The translations under genes were made by a program, and so were the position numbers. The notes under the pieces are model-generated. The model was not told the DNA's origin, made no database searches, and saw only the letters and a list, made by a program, of their open reading frames with translations. A DNA stretch of 64,000 nt from positions 80,733-144,732 of the forward strand of contig NZ_PSNX01000005.1 in assembly GCF_002930615.1 (NCBI RefSeq), given 5' to 3'. This document shows positions 1 to 9,998 of this stretch, one piece after another (within the stretch, counting starts at the first letter, position 1; every line of letters starts with the position of its first letter). This stretch comes from Caldimonas caldifontis (GTDB lineage Bacteria; Pseudomonadota; Gammaproteobacteria; Burkholderiales; Burkholderiaceae_C).

Positions 1-1
1 C

Positions 2-757
2 CGCCTGCGCTGGCACTGCCACTTCATGCAGAAGCTCGAAGACGAGCCCGAGATCGAGTGGCGCAACTTCTCGCGCGCCTGCGACGGTCTGCGCGAACCG
101 GTCTTTGACCGCATGCGCTTCGACGCCTGGTGCCAAGGCCAGACGGGCTACCCCATGGTGGATGCCTGCATGCGCTCGCTCGTGGCCACCGGCTGGCTGA
201 ACTTCCGCATGCGCGCCATGCTGGTGAGCTTTGCGGCCTACCACCTGTGGCTGCACTGGCGCCAGCCGGGCCTGCATCTGGCGCGCCAGTTCCTCGACTT
301 CGAGGCCGGCATCCACTGGAGCCAGATGCAGATGCAGTCGGGCACCACCGGCATCAACACCCTGCGCATCTACTCACCCACCAAGCAGGCGCGCGACCAC
401 GACCCGCAAGGGGTGTTCATTCGCCGCTGGGTGCCCGAACTCGCCCGCCTGCCGCTGCCCTTTCTGGCCGAGCCCTGGACGGCACCCCCCGAGGTGCAGC
501 GCGCGGCGGCTTGCGTGATCGGCCGCGACTACCCGGCGCCCATCGTGGATGCCACGCAAGCCGTGGCCCAGGCGAAAGACCGCCTCTACGGACTGCGCCG
601 CCAGCCCGAGGCCCGTGCCGAGGCCGATGCCATCCAGTCGCGCCATGGCTCGCGCAAGAGCGGCCTGCCTCCCACGACGAAGCGCGCCCGCACGCGCCGG
701 GCCCGCTCACCAGGCGATCTGCAGCGCGACCTGTTTGCCGACGAAGCCCTCTCATGA
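2..757 (+). CDS. Cryptochrome/photolyase family protein, 3' part (5' end outside window)
   Basis: The open frame runs in from the left edge, so the N-terminal alpha/beta antenna domain is not visible. What remains is the helical FAD-binding domain of a photolyase/cryptochrome. It has a TGYPMVDACMRSL stretch, then LNFRMRAMLVSF, and a GINTLRIYSPTKQ segment followed by FIRRWVPEL, which matches the usual IRRWVPEL block. The segment IHWSQMQMQSGTTG replaces the classical WQWVAGTG motif, so this is a divergent branch rather than a standard class I CPD photolyase. The C-terminus is basic (KRARTRRARS) and ends near FADEALS. Its stop overlaps the next start by 4 nt (ATGA), so the two are probably co-translated. 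Family membership is secure; whether it repairs DNA or senses light cannot be told from this part. Confidence 0.85.
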   Translation, partial: RLRWHCHFMQKLEDEPEIEWRNFSRACDGLREPVFDRMRFDAWCQGQTGYPMVDACMRSLVATGWLNFRMRAMLVSFAAYHLWLHWRQPGLHLARQFLDFEAGIHWSQMQMQSGTTGINTLRIYSPTKQARDHDPQGVFIRRWVPELARLPLPFLAEPWTAPPEVQRAAACVIGRDYPAPIVDATQAVAQAKDRLYGLRRQPEARAEADAIQSRHGSRKSGLPPTTKRARTRRARSPGDLQRDLFADEALS

Positions 758-1974
758 GCGCTGACCTGCCCGACACGTGCGATACGTGGCCATCCACGCT
801 GCAGGCCGCCCGCATGCGCCTGGCGGCCGTGCGCCCGGCCGAGTACGCCCGCAGCCGCAACCACCTCGACGGTGCGGTGACCCGGCTGTCGCCCTATGTC
901 ACGCACGGCTTCCTGCACCTGCCCGAGGTGCTCGCGGCCGTCGTCGCACGCCATCGGCTCGACCTGAACCACAAGTTCGTCCAGGAACTCGGCTGGCGAG
1001 CCTACTTTCACCACGTGTGGCACCACGAAGGCGAACGCATCTTCGTCAGCCTGCATGACGGGGTGCTGCCCGATGACGCCTATGCGCGCGCGTTGCCGCG
1101 CGACCTCCGCGAGGGCGCCACCGGCGTGCCTGTCATCGACACGGCGGTGCGCACGCTCTATGCCACCGGCTGGCTGCACAACCACGTGCGGATGTGGCTG
1201 GCGTCCTATGTGGTGCACCTGCGCAAGGTGCACTGGCGCGCCGGGGCCGACTGGCTGTTCGCCCACCTGATCGACGGCGACCTCGCCAGCAACCACCTGA
1301 GCTGGCAATGGGTGGCTGGCACCGGCAGCCACAAGCCCTACCTCTTCAACGCCGACAACGTGGCCCGCTACGCACCGCCGGGCTCGCCCTGGCTCAGCCC
1401 CGGCAGCGTCATCGACACGAGCTACGAGACGCTGGACCAGCTGGCCCGTCAGGGGGCGCCGGTGCCCGGGCCCGGTGGCGAAGGCATCGCGGAGCCGAGC
1501 TGGCGGAAGCGCCCACCGGACGATCTGTTCGACCCCCTCGACCCAGCGTGCGTGGAGGGGCGAACCGTGTGGCTGATGCACCCCTGGGCTCTGGGGCCGG
1601 TGCCGGACGACCTGCCGCCGGACACGCTCTGTCTGGGCTGGTGGCCCGCTCCGTTCCACAGTCGCTGGCCCTGGAGCGAGCGGCGCTGGCGCTTCGTCGG
1701 CGACCGCCTGCGCGCGGTCTGCGAGGCCGTGTGGTGGGTGGATGCCCAGGGCCTGGCCGTGGCGCTGGCCCGCGCGCGCCGCGTGGACGGCTGGGCCGAC
1801 CCCCATCTGGGCCCCGTGCCCTGGCCGTTGCGGGCGCCGCCCTCGCTCTTCGGCGAGCCGGGGCGGCGTTGCCGCTCCTTCTCGCAGTTCTGGCAGCAGG
1901 TCACGCGCGGGCTGGACGGCCTCGACGAGTTGCCCGGACTCATCGACGCGCGGCGCCAGGCCGAGCTGTTCTAG
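754..1974 (+). CDS. Photolyase-like FAD-binding protein with C-terminal alpha/beta extension
   Basis: This 406-aa protein begins directly with the helical FAD-binding domain of photolyases. It has VTRLSPYVTHGFL near residue 40, a TGWLHNHVRMWLASY helix near 140, and the NHLSWQWVAGTGS motif near 180. No antenna domain precedes it. After about residue 260 comes a second region starting VWLMHPWALGP, with a FHSRWPWSERRWRFV helix and ending SFSQFWQQV. It reads like the photolyase N-terminal Rossmann-type domain placed after the FAD domain. The start is the ATG that overlaps the previous stop. The pair probably forms one operon and perhaps a two-subunit flavoprotein. The convergent regulator gene overlaps its end by 4 nt. 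The FAD domain is recognised from motifs; the domain swap is inference. Confidence 0.8.
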   Translation: MSADLPDTCDTWPSTLQAARMRLAAVRPAEYARSRNHLDGAVTRLSPYVTHGFLHLPEVLAAVVARHRLDLNHKFVQELGWRAYFHHVWHHEGERIFVSLHDGVLPDDAYARALPRDLREGATGVPVIDTAVRTLYATGWLHNHVRMWLASYVVHLRKVHWRAGADWLFAHLIDGDLASNHLSWQWVAGTGSHKPYLFNADNVARYAPPGSPWLSPGSVIDTSYETLDQLARQGAPVPGPGGEGIAEPSWRKRPPDDLFDPLDPACVEGRTVWLMHPWALGPVPDDLPPDTLCLGWWPAPFHSRWPWSERRWRFVGDRLRAVCEAVWWVDAQGLAVALARARRVDGWADPHLGPVPWPLRAPPSLFGEPGRRCRSFSQFWQQVTRGLDGLDELPGLIDARRQAELF

Positions 1975-2681
1975 GCGTCCACTGCGGCGCTGCGCTCCGT
2001 CATCTCGGTCTCGATGCGTCGCAACAGGTCGGCCAGGGTCTTGCCGGGCTCGTCGCGGAAGCGCTCGTTCAAGGGCTCCAGGTGCTCGATGCGGTCCACG
2101 CGGAAGGTGCGGAAGTCGTCGCGCGACTCGCACCAGGCCGTGAGCGTCCACAGCCGGCCCCAATAGGTGCAGGCCAGCGGACGGACCACACGCTCGCTCG
2201 TCTGGTCCTTCAGGTCGCGATAACGGATGTGCAGCTTGTGGCGCTGCTCGGCGGCATGCTGGGCCGATTCGAGGTGCGCGCGCGTGGTGGCGTCGATGGC
2301 CACCTCGGGGGCATACAGCGGCACGCTTTCCGCGGCGGCCCGTTCCAGCCCAGGCAGCACCGCCAGGATCTTGCTCAGGGCCCCCTCGGCGCCGCGCGCC
2401 AGCTGCGGCCCCATCCAGCCCTGGGCCATGCGCACGGACGCCACCAGGGCCTGAGCCTCGGTGGCGGTGAACATCAGCGGGGGCAGGTCGAAGCCCGCGC
2501 CCAGGCGGTAGCCCACGCCAGCCTCGCCCTCGATGGGCACACCCTGGGCCTGCAGGTCGGCCACGTCGCGGTAGATGGTGCGCTCGGACACCTCCAGCCG
2601 CTGCGCCAGCCACGCCGCCGTGGACAGGCGGCGCCCGCGGATCAATTGCACCAGTTCAAACAGACGGTCAGCGCGTCGCAT
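1971..2681 (-). CDS. YafY-type WYL-domain transcriptional regulator
   Basis: This 236-aa protein has an N-terminal HTH_11 winged helix: RADRLFELVQLIRG, then the recognition part LEVSERTIYRDVADLQ at about residues 28-44. A linker and a WYL domain follow, with the RYRDLKDQTSERVVRPLA and YWGRLWTLTAWCESR strands at about residues 150-190. WYL regulators bind a small ligand or nucleic acid through the C-terminal domain. The YafY branch is usually a local repressor or activator with no single known ligand. It lies tail-to-tail with the photolyase pair (4-nt overlap), so it is not in their operon, although it may still regulate them. The first in-frame ATG gives the normal family length (about 230 aa). 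Confidence 0.85.
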   Translation of the reverse strand: MRRADRLFELVQLIRGRRLSTAAWLAQRLEVSERTIYRDVADLQAQGVPIEGEAGVGYRLGAGFDLPPLMFTATEAQALVASVRMAQGWMGPQLARGAEGALSKILAVLPGLERAAAESVPLYAPEVAIDATTRAHLESAQHAAEQRHKLHIRYRDLKDQTSERVVRPLACTYWGRLWTLTAWCESRDDFRTFRVDRIEHLEPLNERFRDEPGKTLADLLRRIETEMTERSAAVDA

Positions 2682-2794
2682 CGAGTCATCCTACGCCGGC
2701 GAGGCCCGGCCTGTGTGAGGCGAGCATGCTGCGCCCAGGCTCCTGACAACGTGGTGGCAGCAGGGGCGAGGGCCGCACAAGTCCCCGCTCGAAA

Positions 2795-2830
2795 GATTCG
2801 CTTACGAATCCACACGTCTCAGCGTCTAGA
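2795..2830 (+). promoter_or_regulatory. Candidate promoter with inverted repeat upstream of the repeat lipoprotein
   Basis: A perfect inverted repeat GATTCG-CTTA-CGAATC (2795-2810) lies 14 nt upstream of a -10-like TCTAGA (2825-2830). The ATG follows 10 nt after that hexamer. The dyad sits where the -35 element would be, so it could be an operator or activator site. No protein can be assigned to it. Confidence 0.3.
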
Positions 2831-2840
2831 GTGAAGGGCT

Positions 2841-3326
2841 ATGCCGATGTTTCCTCTCTCTTCGCTTTCGCACCGCTGGCTGGCGCCGCTGGCCCTGGCC
2901 ACCGTGCTGGCCGGCTGCGCCACGCCCGACATCCGCGGCGTCTCCAGCTTCCGTGTCCCGCCCGGCAACGTGCCGCCGGTGGGGCAGTGCGCCATCTGGT
3001 ACCCGGGCCTGCCGGCCAGCCACCAGCCGCCGGCCATGTCATGCAACAAGGCCCATGCCGATGCCGAGACCTGGGGCGGTGTGGTGATCTGGGCCGAATC
3101 GGCCGCGGCGCGCCGCAGCGGCGAGGTGGCCTATGTGCGCTACGGCCCCCATGGCCTCAACGGCATCCCGCCCGGTCAGTTGCCCCCGCCGGGTCGGTGC
3201 CGCCTGTGGCTGCCCGACCGACCTGATGGGCAGCAACCGCCACCGGCGGATTGCCGCCGTGTCGAGGCCCAGCAGCGCACCAGCGGTGGGCGGGTGCTCT
3301 ACATGCCGGGCAGCGATCTGCGCTGA
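2841..3326 (+). CDS. Predicted lipoprotein with two copies of a Pro/Cys-rich repeat
   Basis: This 161-aa protein starts with a lipoprotein signal peptide, LALATVLAGC, whose lipobox cysteine is near residue 29. It is probably anchored in the outer or inner membrane facing the periplasm. The mature part holds two copies of one motif. The first is VPPGNVPPVGQCAIWYPG (about 43-60), followed by a QPP-x-C stretch. The second is IPPGQLPPPGRCRLWLPD (about 110-127), followed by QQPPPADC. Each copy has two cysteines and ends in a short beta stretch (GGVVIW; GGRVLYM). Proteins with a PPG-x-C-R/A-x-W pattern occur as uncharacterised exported proteins in many proteobacteria; no function is known to me. 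It stands alone, with the WYL regulator divergent on one side. Confidence 0.75.
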   Translation: MPMFPLSSLSHRWLAPLALATVLAGCATPDIRGVSSFRVPPGNVPPVGQCAIWYPGLPASHQPPAMSCNKAHADAETWGGVVIWAESAAARRSGEVAYVRYGPHGLNGIPPGQLPPPGRCRLWLPDRPDGQQPPPADCRRVEAQQRTSGGRVLYMPGSDLR

Positions 3327-3386
3327 GCGAGCGCCCACATCAACTTCTTCTGTCGTGCTGATGCTGCACTGCGGGTTGCCCCCGAC

Positions 3387-3422
3387 TTGAGCCGCGCGCA
3401 CCCTGTGCCGAAATAGCACAGG
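3387..3422 (+). promoter_or_regulatory. Candidate promoter/operator upstream of the GAF gene
   Basis: A perfect inverted repeat CCTGTGC-N7-GCACAGG spans 3402-3422, about 30 nt before the likely GTG start of the GAF gene. A -35-like TTGAGC (3387-3392) stands 17 nt before a poor -10 GAAATA (3410-3415) that falls inside the dyad loop. A repressor bound there would block that promoter. The -10 match is weak, so this is a candidate only. Confidence 0.3.
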
Positions 3423-3453
3423 TGTGTTCAGGCAGAACGGGAGGAGCAGCATC

Positions 3454-4017
3454 GTGCAGACCGCCGCCGCCGACAGCCTTTTGCGGGGCTGGCGCGACGA
3501 CCTATTGAGCGGCCGCCTCAGCCTGGCCGGTTTCCGCCAGGTGGTCACCGCCCACGTGCTCAGCCAGATCCGCTGCAGCGAGGTCAGCATCTGGCACTTC
3601 ACCGGCCCCGTGGGCCAGCGCCGTCTCGTCTGTGTGGCCGCCAACGATCAGGTCGGCGGCTGGCACGAGCGGCCCTACGACGACCTGCTCGAGTCCCAGT
3701 TCGGCGAATACTTCGACGAACTGTCCCGCACCCGCATCGTGCGCTCCGACGATGCCTGGGCCGATCCGCGCCTGGCCGGTTTCCGTGACACCCTCGTCGA
3801 GCGCGATGTGCGCGCCCTGCTCGACGTGAGCTTTGCCGTCAACGGCCACATCTACGGCGTGATCTGCTGCGAACAGACCGGCCACACCCGCAACTGGACC
3901 CCCGCCGAAACCCAATGGCTGCGCCGCTTCGCCACGGCGCTCAGCACCCAGATCGCCCGCGCCCGCGGGGCCGACCAGTGGGAGAAGCCGTTGCCGGCGG
4001 CGGTGATGGTGCGGTGA
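3454..4017 (+). CDS. GAF domain-containing protein
   Basis: This 187-aa cytoplasmic protein is nearly all one GAF domain. It has an N-terminal helix (LLRGWRDDLLSGRLSLAGFRQVV), then core strands around VSIWHFTGP, RLVCVAAND, RALLDVSFAVNGHIYGVICCEQ, and a final helix WTPAETQWLRRFATALSTQIARA. GAF domains bind small ligands or mediate dimerisation. No output domain (kinase, GGDEF, HTH) is attached, so it may act on a partner in trans. The GTG start was chosen because GGGAGGAG lies 7 nt upstream; an upstream GTG would add 10 residues with no ribosome site. The role is unknown. Confidence 0.75.
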   Translation: MQTAAADSLLRGWRDDLLSGRLSLAGFRQVVTAHVLSQIRCSEVSIWHFTGPVGQRRLVCVAANDQVGGWHERPYDDLLESQFGEYFDELSRTRIVRSDDAWADPRLAGFRDTLVERDVRALLDVSFAVNGHIYGVICCEQTGHTRNWTPAETQWLRRFATALSTQIARARGADQWEKPLPAAVMVR

Positions 4018-4059
4018 GAGCGGCGCGCACGCAGGGCTGAAGCCGCCGGCCCTCCATGC

Positions 4060-4572
4060 TCACGGTTTGGGGGCGCTTTGCCGGGACATCCTCTGGCTCC
4101 GGCGATTGACAGATCGGCTCTCGCGCTCCAGCCAGGCGAACCAGAGCAGCCCCAGGCTGACAGTGGCGACGATCAGAAGCTGGAGGATGCGCTCCGTGCG
4201 CACCTTGGACAGGCGCTGCGCTGCATCAGCGGCATCCACCAAGACCCTGTTCGGGTTTCGCGCCGACACCGCGAAGTGATCGCCAAAGACCGAGAGGCGA
4301 ACGACCTCCAACTGAAGGTCGCTCGACCCGGAGCGCACGCTCTCGCAGAGTGGCCCCGACACGTTGCACGGCAGGGACAGGCGTTGCCCCTCTGGTGTTC
4401 TCACCGTGACGGAACGCTCTCCCTTCCCAAAGGCCACCGCTTGGGCCACCACGGGCCTGGCGAGCACGTGAAGTGTTTGGGAGGACGGCAGGCGTGTCAG
4501 GTCGACGACCAAGATCACGCAGAAGCCGAGGGCCAGGAATGCGCCAAAGGTGCGGAGGTTGAGCTTCAACAT
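4060..4572 (-). CDS. Small two-TM membrane protein, unknown function
   Basis: This 170-aa protein has one hydrophobic segment near the N-terminus (FGAFLALGFCVILVVDL, about 9-25) and a second near the C-terminus (ILQLLIVATVSLGLLWFAW, about 130-148). A soluble loop of about 100 residues lies between them with two cysteines (CNVSGPLC), probably in the periplasm and able to form a disulfide. The tail is basic (NRRSQRMSRQSAPKP). The ATG at 4572 was preferred over an upstream ATG at 4671, since the extra 33 residues look non-coding and the hydrophobic segment then sits at the usual distance. Codon use appears less GC-biased than the neighbours. I recognise no family. Confidence 0.55.
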   Translation of the reverse strand: MLKLNLRTFGAFLALGFCVILVVDLTRLPSSQTLHVLARPVVAQAVAFGKGERSVTVRTPEGQRLSLPCNVSGPLCESVRSGSSDLQLEVVRLSVFGDHFAVSARNPNRVLVDAADAAQRLSKVRTERILQLLIVATVSLGLLWFAWLERESRSVNRRSQRMSRQSAPKP

Positions 4573-4683
4573 GGCGTAGACCCGTTGTTGGGAAGTGGAC
4601 AAGACCGACAAGTCTAGGCAGCGACCGCGCGTGCAAGCCTCCCTCGGAAGAGGGTGTTGCGCGAAGCCCAACGACGACGGTGA

Positions 4684-6272
<1,589 letters not shown>

Positions 6273-6276
<4 letters not shown>

Positions 6277-7067
6277 GGCGTGTCCTCAGGGGCGATGATG
6301 CATTGCACGTCGGCCTCGGCCAGCAGGGCCGGGAAGGGCTCGGGGGGCGGTGCGTCGGTGAAGAGGCGGTCGAGTTCGCTGATGTGTCCGAGCTCGACCA
6401 TCGCGGGGCGGTTGAACTTGCTGTGGTCGGCGGCGAGCCAGATCTCGCGCGAGTGTTCGACGATGGCGCGCGAGACCTTCACCTCGCGGTAGTCGTAGTC
6501 GCGCAACGTGCCGTCGGCCTCGATGCCCGAGATGCCGATCAGGCCGATGTCCACGCGGAACTGGCGGATGAAGTCGACCGTGGCCTCGCCGATGATGCCG
6601 CGGTCGCGCGAGCGCACCACACCACCGGCGACGATGACCTCGCAGTCGGGGTTGTCGCTGAGGATGGCCGCCACGTTGAGGTTGTTGGTGATCACGCGCA
6701 GGCCGCGGTGGCGCAGCAGCGCGTGGGCCACCGCTTCGGTGGTGGTGCCGATGTTCAGGATCAGCGAGCAGCCTTCGGGCACGGCCTGCGCCACCGCGCG
6801 CGCGATGCGGCGCTTGGCCTCGGCGTTCAGGCTCTGGCGCTGGCGGTAGGCGATGTTCTCCACCGTCGAGCTGGGCACGCGCACGCCGCCGTGGAAGCGC
6901 GCGATCAGGCCGGCTTCGCTGAGCATCTTCACGTCGCGCCGCACGGTCTGCAGGGTCACGCCGAAGCGCTCGGCCAGGGCCTCGACCGAGACCGAACCGA
7001 GGCGGCGCACTTCGTCCAGCAACTGGGATTGGCGGGGGTTGGGGGTCATCAGGGGCAGGCTCGACAT
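6273..7067 (-). CDS. glpR: DeoR-family glycerol regulon repressor GlpR
   Basis: This DeoR-type regulator has an N-terminal winged helix: [43 protein letters not shown], about residues 12-54, read here as separate blocks. Next comes the RFHGGVRV hinge, then the sugar-phosphate isomerase-like effector domain with [13 protein letters not shown] and [18 protein letters not shown]. GlpR proteins sense glycerol 3-phosphate and repress glp genes. It heads the leftward glpR-glpK pair and diverges from glpD and the transporter operon, so it probably controls both directions. The start at 7067 was chosen because a GACAAT hexamer lies exactly 7 nt upstream, as in other genes here; an ATG 9 nt further up would overlap that box. 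Confidence 0.92.
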
Positions 7068-7116
7068 GCTGCGCATTGTCCCGCGCGTCCGGGGACAGTG
7101 GCGCCGCGAACCTTAA

Positions 7117-7217
7117 GCGAACAAAAACGAAAAGACATGCGGGTTTACCAGGCCTTGATCTGTGCGGTCTTTCCGCATAAAACGAAAAAAGAGGAGCAAA
7201 AACGAACATAATCGAAC
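7117..7217. promoter_or_regulatory. glpR-glpD divergent control region with repeated AACGAA boxes
   Basis: The intergenic stretch is AT-richer than its surroundings. It carries repeated short boxes on the plus strand: GCGAAC at 7117, AACGAAA at 7126, AACGAAA at 7181, AACGAAC at 7201 and TCGAAC at 7212. DeoR-type GlpR repressors bind sites built from TTCG/CGAA half-sites, so these are plausible GlpR operators acting on both glpR-glpK and glpD. The last two boxes end about 20 nt before the glpD start. Assignment is by pattern and position only. Confidence 0.5.
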
Positions 7218-7236
7218 TTTTCCTCAGGAGCCCACC

Positions 7237-8850
7237 TTGGACCGCGTGCCCCACGCCAGCATCGACCGACCCGACACCGCCGCGCCGACAGAGGCGCCGG
7301 GCGAGCCCCTGCGCTGCGACGTGCTCGTCGTGGGCGGCGGCATCAATGGAGTGGGCATTGCACGCGATCTCGCCGGGCGTGGCCTGAAGGTCGTGCTGTG
7401 CGAAAAGGACGACCTGGCCTCGCACACCTCGTCGTCGTCGACCAAGCTGATCCATGGCGGGCTGCGCTACCTCGAGTACTACGAGTTTTCGCTCGTGCGC
7501 AAGGCGCTGCAGGAGCGCGAGGTGCTGCTGAAGAGCGCGCCGCACATCATGTGGCCGTTGCGCTTCGTGATGCCGCACGACCCCGCCATGCGCCCGGTGT
7601 GGATGATTCGCGCCGGGCTTTTCCTCTACGACCATCTGGCGCGCCGCGAGGTGCTGCCGGGTTCGGAAACCGTGGACCTGCGCCGCCATGCCGCCGGCGC
7701 ACCGCTCAAGGGGCTCTACACCAAGGGCTTCGTGTATTCCGACGGTTGGGTGGACGACGCGCGGCTGGTGGTGCTCAACGCGCTCGATGCCCAGGCCCAT
7801 GGGGCCACCATCCTCACGCGCACGCGCTGCACCGAGGCACGCCGCAGCGCGCAGGGCTGGGAGGCCACACTGAAGACGGCGCACGGGGCCGTGGTGCATG
7901 TCCAGGCACGGGCGCTCGTGAACGCCGCCGGCCCCTGGACCGAGGAGTTCCTGCGCCGCGACGCCGGCCAGAAGAACACCAAGTCGCTGCGCCTGGTGAA
8001 GGGCAGCCACATCGTCGTGAAGAAGATGTTCGACCACCCCATGGCCTACATCTTCCAGAACCCCGACAAGCGCATCATCTTTGCCATCCCCTACGAGGAC
8101 GACTACACGCTGATCGGCACCACCGACGTCGAGCACCACGGCGCCATCGGCACCGCCCAGATCGACGAGAGCGAGATCGCCTACCTGTGCGAGCAGGCCA
8201 GCCGCTACTTCCGCAAGCCGGTCACGCGCGCGGACGTGGTGTGGACCTACGCCGGCGTGCGTCCGCTGCTGGACGACGCCTCGGGCGACCCGTCTGCCGT
8301 CACGCGCGACTACCTGCTGGAGCTCGACACCGCCCAGGCGCCGCTGCTGTCGGTGTGGGGCGGCAAGATCACTACTTTCCGCAAGCTCGCCGAAGAAGCG
8401 GCCGACCTGCTGTGCCCGCCGCTGGCGCACACGCCCTCGGGCTGGACCGAGGGTCGATTCCTGCCCGGCGGGGACCTGAGCGCGTTCATCGGCGCACCTC
8501 AGCGCCCGGACACCGACTTCGAACGCTTCGACCAGGCCCTGGCGCAGCGCCACCCTTGGCTGCCAGCCCGCGTGCGCCGCCGCCTTGCCCGGGCCTATGG
8601 GTCCCGTGTCGGCCTGGTGCTGGGTGCGGCGGCCGGCCTGGCGGACCTGGGCGGCGAAGTGGCGCCCGGGCTCTATGAGGCCGAGCTGCACTACTTGTGT
8701 GCTCATGAGTGGGCCACCTGCGCCGACGACGTGCTGTGGCGTCGCAGCAAGCTGGGCCTGCATTACACCGAGGCCCAGCGTGATGCCGTGGTGCAGTGGT
8801 TTGCCACCCATGCCGTGGGCGCGGCCCGGGAGCCGGCCGTGGCGAGCTAG
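7237..8850 (+). CDS. glpD: Aerobic glycerol-3-phosphate dehydrogenase
   Basis: This FAD enzyme on the inner membrane oxidises glycerol 3-phosphate to dihydroxyacetone phosphate and passes electrons to quinone. The dinucleotide-binding motif VLVVGGGINGVGIARDL lies at about residues 30-46. It is followed by CEKDDLASHTSSSSTKLIHGGLRYL in two blocks, typical of GlpD, and by WTYAGVRPLL and SVWGGKITTFRKLAEEA further on. The length of 537 aa suits the family. The TTG start at 7237 was chosen because CAGGAG lies 6 nt upstream; an upstream in-frame start would place the N-terminus inside the operator region. It leads the rightward glycerol operon. Confidence 0.95.
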   Translation: MDRVPHASIDRPDTAAPTEAPGEPLRCDVLVVGGGINGVGIARDLAGRGLKVVLCEKDDLASHTSSSSTKLIHGGLRYLEYYEFSLVRKALQEREVLLKSAPHIMWPLRFVMPHDPAMRPVWMIRAGLFLYDHLARREVLPGSETVDLRRHAAGAPLKGLYTKGFVYSDGWVDDARLVVLNALDAQAHGATILTRTRCTEARRSAQGWEATLKTAHGAVVHVQARALVNAAGPWTEEFLRRDAGQKNTKSLRLVKGSHIVVKKMFDHPMAYIFQNPDKRIIFAIPYEDDYTLIGTTDVEHHGAIGTAQIDESEIAYLCEQASRYFRKPVTRADVVWTYAGVRPLLDDASGDPSAVTRDYLLELDTAQAPLLSVWGGKITTFRKLAEEAADLLCPPLAHTPSGWTEGRFLPGGDLSAFIGAPQRPDTDFERFDQALAQRHPWLPARVRRRLARAYGSRVGLVLGAAAGLADLGGEVAPGLYEAELHYLCAHEWATCADDVLWRRSKLGLHYTEAQRDAVVQWFATHAVGAAREPAVAS

Positions 8851-8919
8851 CGGTCGGGCGAGCAGCCGCCCGCCAGCGCTGCAACACAAGAAGACCCAGA
8901 GAACATCGATGGAGACGAC

Positions 8920-9998
8920 ATGCAGTTGATGCTTGAAGGCATCGAAAAGCAGGTGGGGGGACAGACCCACCTCTACCCCCTGGACCTGACCCTGGTGCCT
9001 GGGGCGGTGACCGTGCTGCTGGGCGCCACCCAGGCCGGCAAGACCTCGCTGATGCGCCTGATGGCCGGGCTCGACGTCCCCACGCGCGGGCGCGTGAGGG
9101 TGGACGGGGCCGACGTGACGGGCGTGGGCGTGCGCCAGCGCAACGTGGCGATGGTCTACCAGCAGTTCATCAACTACCCGTCGATGACGGTGCGCGACAA
9201 CATCGCTTCGCCGCTGAAGCTGCGGGGCGAAAAGGACATCGAGTCGCGCGTGCAGGCGCTGGCGGCCAAGCTGCACATCGAGCCCTTCCTGCAGCGATTG
9301 CCGGCCGAACTCTCGGGCGGCCAGCAGCAGCGCGTGGCCCTGGCTCGTGCACTGGCCAAGCAGGCGCCCTTGATGCTGCTCGATGAACCCCTGGTGAACC
9401 TCGACTACAAACTGCGCGAAGAGTTGCGCGAGGAACTCACCCAGCTGTTTGCCACCGGCGACTCGACGGTGGTGTATGCCACCACCGAACCCACCGAGGC
9501 CCTGCTGCTGGGCGGCTACACGGCCGTGATGGATGCGGGCGAGCTGTTGCAGTACGGGCCGACGGCCGAGGTCTTCCATCGCCCGCAGTCGATCCGCGTG
9601 GCCCGCGCCTTCAGCGACCCGCCGATGAACCTGCTGCCGGGCGAGGCCGCCACCCTGGGTGTTCAGCTCCCAGGCAACGTCCAGGTGGCCGTGCCGCTGC
9701 CGTCGAACGGTTCGCGCAGCGTGACCCTGGGCGTGCGCGCCAGCGCCCTGCGCGTGCAGCGCCGCGAGGGCGACGTGGCCCTGCCCGGCACGGTGGAACT
9801 GGCCGAGATTTCGGGGAGCGACACCTTCGTGCACGTCGACACGCCCGTGGGCGAGGTGGTGGCCCAGCTCACCGGCGTGCACTACTTCGACCTGGGCGCG
9901 CCGATCACGCTCTACCTGCACCCTTCACAGGTCTACGTCTTCAACGAGGCGGGTGCCCTGCTCGTGGCGCCCGAACGCCTGACCCGGAGGGATGCCTG

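Noticed and set aside
586..2613. 675-aa open frame on the minus strand
   Set aside because: Antisense to the photolyase-like gene and out of frame with the WYL regulator; composition is typical of GC-rich shadow frames.
4573..4671. 33-residue N-terminal extension of the small membrane protein
   Set aside because: It would move the first TM segment far from the N-terminus and has no family support; the later ATG is simpler.
6286..9921. 1211-aa open frame on the minus strand
   Set aside because: It is a shadow of glpR, glpD and glpS; low-complexity His/Gln/Arg-rich translation with no domain, and crosses well-supported genes on the other strand and frame.
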